Source of the DNA: Silene noctiflora
Taxonomy: Eukaryota; Streptophyta; Magnoliopsida; Caryophyllales; Caryophyllaceae
Length of the DNA stretch: 21,743 nt
Assembly: GCA_009801015.1 (NCBI GenBank)
Contig: VHZZ01008046.1
Location: 14,049-35,791 of the forward strand
Direction of reading: 5' to 3'
Of this stretch, positions 9,600-18,600 are shown one piece after another (the stretch's first letter is position 1; every line of letters begins with the position of its first letter). Below the pieces are notes generated by a model. It was given only the letters and a program-made list of their open reading frames with translations, was not told the DNA's origin and did no database searches. The position numbers were made by a program, and so were the translations under genes.

Positions 9600-9908
9600 T
9601 TAGTATGGAACTTGATGGAAAGGCTGGATGAGTGGAATTAGTTTTCCCCTTAAATGGAGCGACATAATCTCGTTGGTTGAACCCATGAGCTTCCCTCCAA
9701 TGAACACGGCCGGGACAGGTGCGTTGCATCCTAGCTTCATTATGGCCTTCTCCATTTCCTTGCCATCAGGGTCTTGGTCAATCTCATATATGCAAGGAGT
9801 CACCCCTAGCTCTTGGAACAGTATGTTGACGGTGTAGCACAGGCAACATGAGCTCTTGCTGAAGATCACAACCCCATTTTCCGATGCAACTCTGATGACC
9901 TTGTCCAT
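9600..9908 (-). CDS. CC-type glutaredoxin (ROXY class), CCLC active site
   Basis: This intronless 102-residue gene encodes a land-plant-specific CC-type glutaredoxin. These small thiol proteins bind glutathione and act mainly through TGA transcription factors in the nucleus and cytosol, in growth, nitrogen and stress responses. The thioredoxin fold is complete: VVIFSKSSCCLC puts the active-site cysteines at 21, 22 and 24, PVPAVFIGG at 64-72 holds the cis-proline of the glutathione site, and GSTNEIMSLH follows. The C terminus (LIPLIQPFHQVPY) has a near-LxxLL motif but no ALWL end, so recruitment of TOPLESS-type co-repressors is not expected from sequence. It most resembles Arabidopsis GRXC13/GRXC14 as I recall them. 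It lies in tandem, same strand, 2.1 kb from a CCMC paralogue, and has its own TATA box. The first ATG gives the normal family length. Confidence 0.95.
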   Translation of the reverse strand: MDKVIRVASENGVVIFSKSSCCLCYTVNILFQELGVTPCIYEIDQDPDGKEMEKAIMKLGCNAPVPAVFIGGKLMGSTNEIMSLHLRGKLIPLIQPFHQVPY

Positions 9909-10044
9909 CTTGATTCGGGGAAGTTAAGTTAAATGTGACCTAGTTTAGGTCACTGGACCTAATAATCTTGAGTTTTAAGGGCAGTTCTTGTAAGGGAAAT
10001 TTGTGTGTGTTTTGTTGATGGAACTTTGTGTTTCGCGGCTGAAC

Positions 10045-10052
10045 TATTTATA
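10045..10052 (-). promoter_or_regulatory. TATA box of the CCLC glutaredoxin
   Basis: On the minus strand CTTATAAATAG stands about 137 bp upstream of the ATG at 9908, which would give a leader of roughly 100 bases. It is followed downstream by TTCAGCCGCGAAA, a string closely matched at the second glutaredoxin's promoter. Confidence 0.7.
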
Positions 10053-11448
10053 AGGGTAGTTTGTGTACAATGTTTGCTCTGCTTGTACAGGAGTGTTGAA
10101 AAGATACTGGGCTTTTGTTAGATGCTCGTGAAGGTCGTAAAGTGACTTTCCAAGAGATTGGAACTAGGGTTGCAGTATTGTGAAGTGTGTTGCATGCACT
10201 TCTCTTCAAATCAACAGCTTGGTTGGCAGACACAATCTTGACAAAAATCTTCATTAGTCAAGTGACAAAACTCAGAAATGAGTACTGTCACAAAGTTAAA
10301 CTACAGAAATCGCGGTGTATTAACAAGAAAGTCGTTTCATTAGTCTAATTTATGCAAAATGGGTGCTTTAAGTATTATTATGACTGCAATTATATACTAA
10401 TTGTCTTTTAACAGGAAACTAAGAAGAAAATTACTTAAAAGTTGTTCTGTGATGTGTGTTTTCATTCGGATTCTTTCGGAAAAAAAAAAGCATTGTTTGA
10501 ATTCACAGGAGGAAGTTTATCAGGATCAGCTTTAGGTAGGGTTTGATTCTGTGCAGTGACCACCAACTTGGCCTGATTCTTTTTTATATGTCAAGCTTGT
10601 AAGATTCTGTACTTTTATACTACCACTACACCCAATCTTTATACCCTTTTGCTGGATACTGTAACACAGTATATTTGGAAAGTTATTATTAGCATTAGTA
10701 TAAGAAATGAACATGTTACATCTGTATGTAAGTTCAGTTCTTTCGAAAGATTTTATGTGAGACAATGGTTCATGAACTTGAAATAACTGCGAACCTTTGA
10801 GGCACTGGCCTGGGTTAATGTCGTCGTTTTTGGTTGGTTGTTATTGAGAATATTGACTCATGAACTTATATTATATCAGTATACTATTGTTTATAGCCTA
10901 TAAAACAGCGATGACAGTACAGTAGACAGAGCTGGGTTTGTTTCGTTTTGTATTTTTTTCGTTAGGGTGACTGTCTGCACTTTTCAACCCTTTCGCTTTT
11001 ATGTATTCTTGGATTTATATATTTCATAAATTTTAAGTTCATACTTATCGGATTTTCCAAGCCTATTGAACCCTGAGCCTTGACGTCATTTCATTTTCAT
11101 TTACTAGAATGTTAGATGTGGTGGTACTATTCCTACCAATAGTTGTGTACAATCGAATTAGCTTCTTTAGGAGGGGCTATTCAATGAACAAACACTTCTG
11201 TAAGAACATTGTACTGTAATCAAGACTACAGATTCCCGAGTTTCCAGCAGTCTAACTCATGTCTCTACCTTACGTAGTTATGTGTGACTAGAAGATGATC
11301 CCTCTACCCTCACTAGTGCTTGTCTACAGAGCTTTATTTCATTCTTGCCGTGAGATAAGGGCCATTAGGCAAGGGTGTGCATAACATTGCAGGTCAAAGA
11401 AACGGGCTGTGACACAAACAGAGACACTATGCAGTTTTGCTGCTAACT
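10053..11448. other. Promoter and spacer between the two glutaredoxins; no gene seen
   Basis: Short ORFs at 10048-10254 and 10532-10765 on the minus strand lack family motifs. The stretch nearest 10053 should include the upstream promoter of the CCLC glutaredoxin. Confidence 0.5.
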
Positions 11449-11500
11449 GGCTTTAAACCTGATCATGAGTACTACGTCCAATGACTTTACCAACTCTAAC
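11449..11500 (-). mobile_element. SINE-like tRNA-derived fragment, third copy
   Basis: On the minus strand TTAGAGTTGGTAAAGTCATT matches the A-box region of the SINE-like copies at 8227 and 8515 (their shared TGGTAAAGTCATT). GGTTTAAAGCC at 11459-11449 sits where a B box should be. The body beyond the boxes is not clearly alignable. Confidence 0.4.
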
Positions 11501-12035
11501 AGTCGCATAAGACGTGTTCTGTTTAATCTTAGGATCATTATTCATTGGTGACTGATATTCGTCTGATACCATGTAGGCTAACAAAATATCTCACATGATA
11601 ATTATTTTTGATAAAAGTAACATAATCTAGTATCAAAGGTTGGATTCACCAGAAAAAAAATCATTTATGTTTGTAAAAACAAGGCTGAATCGATCGAGTT
11701 ACAAAGGTCAACCAGCTCTAAAGGGCACAAGTTCTTAACTAAGGTTTACTGAGATGGAAGTTAACAAGTCCTTGAAAAGCATACATGATATCTTGGTCTT
11801 GAATGCTTTCTTGAATTTGAGCATAGTGAGAGTTTATGATCCTTTTACCAGAGTCAAGTTAATGTAATTTCACTTATTAATTGTCACTGTTAATTTCCGG
11901 TTGTCCAAATTTGCGCGAAATAAAGCTAAAAGGATTGATATTACAGACCAATATGGTACATAATGGTTATCAAAAGCTCATTAAAAAAATCACAAGCTCT
12001 TGATTCACTTTTCATGCATCAGGGTTCGGTAATAA

Positions 12036-12344
12036 CTAAAACCAGATAGCTTTTGCTTGAATGAGCAAATCTCTGAGGGAGCCATTGAGATGAGCTCCTA
12101 AGACGTCTTTAGCGGATCCTACATATTCACCTCCAATAAACACGGCAGGGAAAGTAGGGTTGCACCCTAGCCGTTGTAGGGCACACTCCATTTCCCCGCC
12201 TTTAGCCTCCCTGTCTAGTTCATAGACTGCAGGACTTGCTCCTAATTCATAGAACAGTGATTTGATGCTATGGCACATACAACATGAGCTTTTGGTGAAA
12301 ATCACGGCTGCCTTAGTCCTCGACAACTCACTAACACAATCCAT
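12036..12344 (-). CDS. CC-type glutaredoxin (ROXY class), CCMC active site
   Basis: This is a second intronless 102-residue CC-type glutaredoxin on the same strand as its neighbour at 9600. AVIFTKSSCCMCHSIK places the active-site cysteines at 21, 22 and 24, and FPAVFIGG at 65-72 keeps the cis-proline but has Phe where the family usually has Val. GSAKDVLGAHLNGSL leads into LRDLL (90-94), an LxxLL motif used in CC-type glutaredoxins to contact TGA factors. The protein ends AIWF, a variant of the ALWL end that binds TOPLESS co-repressors in ROXY1-like members. It most resembles Arabidopsis GRXC11/GRXC12. Likely roles are redox-linked repression of TGA-dependent transcription. Start choice follows the family length; the stop TAG is at 12038-12036. 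The C termini of the tandem pair differ, which suggests different partners. Confidence 0.95.
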   Translation of the reverse strand: MDCVSELSRTKAAVIFTKSSCCMCHSIKSLFYELGASPAVYELDREAKGGEMECALQRLGCNPTFPAVFIGGEYVGSAKDVLGAHLNGSLRDLLIQAKAIWF

Positions 12345-12484
12345 GTTTTGACTAATTAAGGAATTTCGAGGGTTCAGTGTGAGTTAAAGACTTTTAAGAG
12401 GCACAAAACCGTATCTGTATGAGTTGGAAGAAGTAAGGGAATAAACTGATGTGTTTTTGTGAGTTCTGTTCTCGGCTGACTATG

Positions 12485-12492
12485 AATTTATA
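12485..12492 (-). promoter_or_regulatory. TATA box of the CCMC glutaredoxin
   Basis: CTTATAAATTC on the minus strand lies about 141 bp upstream of the ATG at 12344, nearly the same spacing as in the neighbouring gene. The following AGTCAGCCGAGAA resembles AGTTCAGCCGCGAA at the first gene. Confidence 0.7.
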
Positions 12493-12526
12493 AGTGCTGA
12501 AAAAAGATGATCTAAAATACATTGTG

Positions 12527-12540
12527 GGATAAGGATAAGG
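12527..12540. promoter_or_regulatory. Doubled GATAAGG (I-box-like) motif upstream of the CCMC glutaredoxin
   Basis: GGATAAGGATAAGG lies about 35 bp beyond the TATA box. GATAAG is the I-box core bound by MYB-related factors in light and clock-regulated plant promoters. Two overlapping copies may be functional or chance. Confidence 0.35.
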
Positions 12541-14071
12541 TTGAAGAATTCCTTTGTATGATTTTTTTTAGCTCAGATAGTGACCCTTTTGCTATGATCA
12601 ACTTGCTTTAAGTATCAACTTTGAGCATAAATTTAAGTTTCAGGAAATCAGGAATGTCTGTCCCTACATTTCTGAAATATTTCATGAAGTAAGTTAAGTT
12701 GGTTAATTGTTGGGTTTAAGAGGGTTTAAACTATTTTATTGACTGTTTCAATCGACGACTCAGGTTAGCCGACCCATAATCATTCTGCAACTAAGGCTTC
12801 CTGGTTGTGTAGAGTGGATTGGTAGGAATATATTCCTGATTTATATGGAAGGTCTTTTAAGGTTGAGTAGATGGAGAATATAGCCGGGATCGTCTTGATG
12901 CAACTGCATCCTGATACAGTAGAACTCGGTACTGTTTTCTAAACATTTTCTATCAAATTGTACAATGCTAGTGGTAACTTTCTGGTAGTGTAGTATTGTT
13001 CTTTCATATAATAGCATTCCTGTTTTCCTGAACTGTCGTAAACTCACGAGATACTACTAGTTTTTCTTCAGCCAAGGTCCCTTGCACAGCTTGATCAACT
13101 TGCTTGCAGTATTTATCCTCTGCCATTTGCTAGTTAAAATCCTTTTGCCCTTTCAGGAAACGAGTAGTCGTTTTAATTGTGTCGAGAATTGACATTGGTG
13201 ACTGTTACTTCATTATGTAAGAAGCGCAAACAGTTTGGTGTTTAGTTAGATTGTTTAAATTTATATACCAAAGCCGAGGAGTAGCAGGTTTTTAGCTCCA
13301 TTTAAAATTATGCATAGCGAAACTTACCTAACCTGAGACTGACCTTGATCCGAAGTTTGTCGGACACAAGACCATCCCATAATTGACCTTAATCCGAAAT
13401 GACCTAATCAACCTAAAATATTTTGGAACACCTAATTTAAAGTCACACTGTCACAGTTAAGATAATGTACATTACAAATAGTGAAAATTGCGTCAAGGAC
13501 GAGGATGAAACCCGTCTGACTAGCCTCATATCCAACTACTCAAAAATGATACGACTTAAAATGAGCAATAACAGCATCCGAAATGAGCCTAATCTGACAG
13601 ACCCAGATCCAAAGCGAATGACTCGTTTGCCATCGATTAAAAATGGGTAAAAGCAGTATGAATCGCGATCATGGCTGTTTATTCTTAATGGCCACACACC
13701 AAAGTATTCTTGTTTGCATTAATATTCTCTAGTGTGTTACAAATGAGGAATACAATCATGCATAGAAGTTGGAGGAATAAGAAGACACAAGGTGTAAGAT
13801 AGGGAGGAATGTCAAACCAGTGTAGGATGTGAATTGAGATTCGGATGAGAGATATGTCGGCTTCTTTCTCATGTCACAACATTCCATTTAGTTTTTACAA
13901 ATTCTTATGTAAGCCGGTTGTAAGCGAGAAACGTATCTCGGCCAACCCATATACCCATTTGGAAGACTATATGGTCAGAACATCAAAAATGTTTTAACTT
14001 GTCAACAAAATGTACTGTATAACTGTTATAAGCTGAAACAATAGAGATAGACAGCTTATGAAAGAATGTTA
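12541..14071. other. Intergenic region with GACC-TAATCCGAAATGACC-type degenerate repeat
   Basis: No gene is recognised here. Between about 13334 and 13620, strings such as GACCTTGATCCGAAG, GACCTTAATCCGAAATGACC and ATCCGAAATGAGCCTAATC recur in the same orientation, like the decayed remains of an interspersed repeat. Short ORFs at 12841-13047 and 13465-13650 have no motif support. Confidence 0.45.
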
Positions 14072-14149
14072 ATGGCTTCTGATCTTTCTACCATTGTCGT
14101 CGTCCTTGTTGTTGTGGTGGTGATCCTGCACTGGAAGTATTTTAAGTGA
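14072..14149 (+). CDS. Possible 25-residue transmembrane microprotein
   Basis: ATG to TGA encodes MASDLSTI, then an almost pure Val/Leu/Ile stretch (residues 8-19), then HWKYFK. A short polar N terminus, one hydrophobic segment of about twelve residues and a basic aromatic tail is the shape of a tiny single-pass membrane protein. The start has G at +4 but T at -3, so initiation context is moderate. The hydrophobic run comes from a GTC/GTT/GTG trinucleotide stretch, so it could equally be a microsatellite that happens to be open. No family is recognised and no promoter is evident. Confidence 0.2.
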   Translation: MASDLSTIVVVLVVVVVILHWKYFK

Positions 14150-15385
14150 CCAAATCAAAATTATGTCTACTGATGGTAGCATTTTAGCGTATTAACTTCG
14201 TCAAGCTCGCTCAAAAATGACTCCCTTCAGCTCAGAAATTCCCATCATTTTCCGAGATTAGGTCAATTAAAATATTCGTATCAGGTCAATTTTTAAATTG
14301 ATAAATTACGTAACTATCCTCATTAATTTACGGATTATTTGCATGGTCATTTAAGTAAATTACTGTTCCAATAAAAAATAGACGTTATTATGTAAAAATC
14401 CGACGTCCCCACCTTATTCCTTGGTGAAAAAGAAAATATCATACAAGAGGCAATTAAAGAGGGTATTCCAAAACAAACAAGTTGAGCAATCCATTATCAA
14501 AGAAGCAAGTAAAGATTCTATGTAAAAATCATGAGAATAAAATTCAGTACTGTAACAGCATAGCAGTCAAATTATGATGGGATGAATTACTGCAACTTTT
14601 TAGCAGTAAAAATTGATTTTTACATTAAATTTGCAGAATGCCAGCATTTTACTGACAATTTACTACTCAAATCATTAGTAGAAGTACCATGGATGTAAGA
14701 ACAAAACCCCCCAGAAGGTAACTATTAAAGCAAGGATCTTGAAACAAATCATAGGATCATGTAACAGTATGATGGGTGCAATGCTTGTCAGAGGCATCCT
14801 GATAGCAACGCAGTAACGCACCCCTGCTGGCATCCTCGAGGTTATAGAATTTCACTCGCGATCAAAACGCCTGCCTGAAAAGTAATAGCACTTCAAATGA
14901 GGACCATGTAAAATGAACTCTTGCAAATGATGAAATTGCTTGCTTCTGATCCCATTTTTTGAATACCTCTGTCCACGATAACTTGCTGCTCTAGCACCAC
15001 ATTGAGTTACTGTGACACCTCCCCCGAGTAGTTGACAAACACTAGCTCACACACTAACTTGCTGCTATTAGATTGCTCCATGATTGGATAGTTATATTCT
15101 TAGACCCGTCAATACAGCATATCATTCTATGAATCTCAAACTGAAGACGAACTTGTAAGAATTAACTCTCAACACCATGGAAACAAAAATGAAGATTTAC
15201 TTCACTTGTTATTCAGTAAGGTCAATCACAAGTACACATTACTCATTACCTGCTTCAGCAGCACACAGATACAACATTACCCGCACAGTCATGGACTTCT
15301 ACAATTAATTTAAAATATTAGATAAAAAAAATTGTAGTTTCATCAACAATTGCAGTGCTCCACCGAACATGCACCACAAGTCCAC
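14150..15385. other. Intergenic region, probably ending in the protease 3' UTR
   Basis: Nothing with family motifs is visible. The sequence is AT-rich. The end of the minus-strand protease transcript should fall somewhere near 15200-15647, but no clear AATAAA was found. Confidence 0.4.
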
Positions 15386-15425
15386 ACCCGACCTACCAAA
15401 ACATCACCCGACCTACCAAAACATC
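15386..15425. repeat. 20-bp perfect tandem duplication
   Basis: ACCCGACCTACCAAAACATC occurs twice back to back, about 220 bp downstream of the protease stop codon and probably within or near its 3' UTR. Confidence 0.9.
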
Positions 15426-15435
15426 ATCTGACCGG

Positions 15436-15463
15436 AATCACATGTGGTGCACTACATGTGATT
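15436..15463. repeat. Perfect 10-bp inverted repeat near the protease 3' end
   Basis: AATCACATGT and ACATGTGATT are perfectly complementary around an 8-base loop (GGTGCACT). The hairpin would lie in the 3' UTR region of the minus-strand protease if its transcript extends this far. Confidence 0.8.
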
Positions 15464-15647
15464 GCCAGGCAAAGCATGAAGTATTCCACTTCCATCTAAA
15501 GATACCCGATCATCGACGCCAAATTGCTCCAATTTTGTCAAACTCCTCGCAATCTTTCCATAGCATGCCCAAATTTGAACCTGGACCTTGTGCCATCTCT
15601 GCTTGCTAAGGGCGTAATGCATAAGAAATTATCAATCGTTTCCGCCA

Positions 15648-18600
15648 TTAGAATGGCTCATGTACATAAATATGTTTCCCTTTCTTTGCCTCTAATTTTG
15701 CTTTCTTTGAAGATATCTCTTGGAATAAATTAGGTCCGCCAAGAGAGTTCTTCAACCCCTTCACCCTTTTCCTTTTACCACGGTCATATTCCTCATCCCT
15801 GGAAAATTGTATCAAGGAAATCCATTGGTTACAAAGATAAACATTACACCTGCTATAAAAATCCTAACAAAGAAACTAGTCTCACAAGAAGGTACGCCTT
15901 TCACTTGCTACAGTGTCAAACATCGAAATCCAAGACAAACTATTGACAGAAACTGAACACTAAAATGAGGCAGTCTCGTAATTATATTTCCACGAATGAC
16001 AGTCTAAGGACTTGTGGGTATAGCTTATATTTATAATAATAGCTTATATTTCCACCGTTACAACACTGGCCCCGCCAGAAACAAATGACCCTACCTCTCT
16101 GCCTCCCCTACTCGATTCTGTGTGGCAGCGAGTGGGGATGGCAGTGACTTGAGGGAAGGAGGGGTTTGGGTGATGTAGCCAAGAAGAGGAAAGAAGAAAT
16201 AGTTTCTTAACTGGTCCTGTGGTGTGCATCAGTTTTATACTAGAGATTGAAAATCAAGATGTATATTAGCTCACCATTCATCCAATACATGACCAATGGT
16301 AACTATCTCTGGGCCATTGTCTGCCACATTTTCTGAGGCAGGCTCCCAATTTGTCACTGTAAGATAAAATCACAAAGACCATAATTAATGAAATCAGAGT
16401 GCAAAAATGCTGTGCAGAAACAAAGCACATAAAAGACGTAACAGGCATCAGGAATCATATTCATAAAGACTGAAGTAATCAGGAAAGGATGACAATCTGC
16501 TGCCGGGAAACACAGCAGAAGTAAATACAATCAAAATACAGAACGCGGCCAACCAAGACCAATATGAAGCTTTTCTAATAAAGGAGAAAAAAAGGTCCCA
16601 CACAAGAACAAGCATAAAAATCATGTAAAGCAAAATTATACAAAAACTGCGTGTGGTAAACTTAAATAGACGAAAACAGAGATGCACCAAGCCTATTTAA
16701 AAAATTAAAACTAAGAGCTGAGAAAAAAAAAATAAAAGCTACTAACCAATAGTCTTGTGTAATAGTTTATTCTGAGTTTGAAAATGTTGCTTTCCGGAAC
16801 AAGAACCACCAACATCCTTGCATTGCGCTTTCATGCAAATAGCTTCTTCTGGAAGCTTACCGATTACATGCAGTGCTTGGCTGGATTGAGCTATACATGT
16901 GAGTACATCATTTGATTCCACAGGAGGTAAACTGGAATTGGTAGCCATTTCACAGTCCTTGGAATCACCCTTTTCCCGCTCTCTAGAAATAGAGTAGTCA
17001 ACTCCTAAAGAGGCTGATGCAATTGCAACAGAAGAATTTGTGTTCGCAGGAACAACTACCTCGTTAAACAAGTTTTTGTGCAAAGCAATTTTTGTTTGTT
17101 GTTTAATCCTCTTGCATTTTTTCTTCTTCCTACAATTCAAAGCAACCGCATAAAACATCTTGGTGCTCAAATGCATCCCCATAATCCTAGATTTTGATAT
17201 CTTCTTCAACAGTCCTTGCCGAGATGTTGACTTCTCCAAACACTTCTTTTTTATTCTTGATTTGGTCACATTTGAAATCTATGAAGCAACCACACTCCCA
17301 TTTGAGAAAAGGGTATTGCTTCCTTTAAACTGATACTCTGTATAAGAAAGGCAAGAACGGCATATAATGAAACTTACTTCAGACGGTCCACCTTGACTGT
17401 TTTCCTGAATTGTTGAATCCAATAGAGCATCTGTCAAGGCCTTATCTTGTATCTGGAAATAAAAAGAAAACAAAGATTAACCAAAAAAAAAAAAAAAAAA
17501 CTCTCCTCTTCCCATCCCCTCCAAAAAAAACAAAGAAAGAAGGATAAGGATGAAGGAACTAACCAGAACAGAAGATTTATCCCCTACACCAGAAGATTTA
17601 TCATCTACACTTGGTGGACATTCAAGGCTTGAAGTTTTTTCAACGAGTACGCAAGCATCACTCTTAAGTGTTTTGTTGCTATCTGAGCTAGCTACATTCA
17701 CACCACTATTTTCAGCACCCTTGCTTAATTTCATCACTTTATCTAAATTAGCCTTTGGCTCCGACAAATTATCAGTTTTCATAACTGAAGATTCAGATGA
17801 AATATTGCCTAAACTTCGATTTATGTCTTGCTTTGAGCTTCTTGATGAATTTGCTTGAACCACAACTTCAGAAGGGTTAGAGTTCGCCGACCGTTTCCCA
17901 GCCATACCAGACTGTATAGACTCATCTGAATTTCTCCCAGCGGCAGGATGCTTGACACCAGGAATGGAACTTGAAACATTTCGCATAGCCGCAACCAGGT
18001 TTTCTTTTTGTACAATATCCATCACTTTCTTAGAAACAAATTTCTTCCGATCACGAACATAAAACAACATATATGCTTTCTGCTCCATGACAACCCTCTC
18101 ACTCACCTGAGTAACCTTCATTATGAAGCCAACGTTGCAAGGTTAAGAAAACCAATTCAGAATAGAGCCTAATAACAAGCATGATAAATTATTAACGACA
18201 AAATATTTGTTGATCAAATACTTTTTGCTACAGCAAAGGCAAGGCTACATTATCATCCTATCACAATGCCTTCTTCGTAACTCAAACATAGTTTTATACC
18301 AAATAATTTACGATACAAAACACATCAACAAAATCACCTATTAGGCTATTACCTCAAAGGATCCCACAAGGGGGCTGGAAACACACAAACAGGTTGTTAT
18401 TAAATAAAGGGTTTTGTTGATATCTTATACCTTGAACAACTCACTTATTCAAATCTTATACCTAAGATAACTTTCTTTAAAATTTTATACCTAAAATAAC
18501 ATATTCTTCCAAACTTGATACCATATCTCAAAAAAAAGCCCTGAATTGACGATCTTGCCCTTATTAATTAAACATCATCATCCTTTCCCCCACCTATTAA

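Noticed and set aside
9628-9837. Plus-strand ORF opposite the first glutaredoxin
   Set aside because: Antisense shadow of the glutaredoxin coding sequence.
16448-16690. Minus-strand ORF of 80 codons with a hydrophobic stretch
   Set aside because: It lies wholly within the intron between protease exons 17278-16747 and 16356-16275. Flanking splice sites and frame fit without it.
17550-17858. Plus-strand ORF of 102 codons
   Set aside because: Antisense shadow of the second visible protease exon.
17821-18015. Minus-strand ORF of 64 codons
   Set aside because: Alternative frame inside the protease exon 18115-17564.
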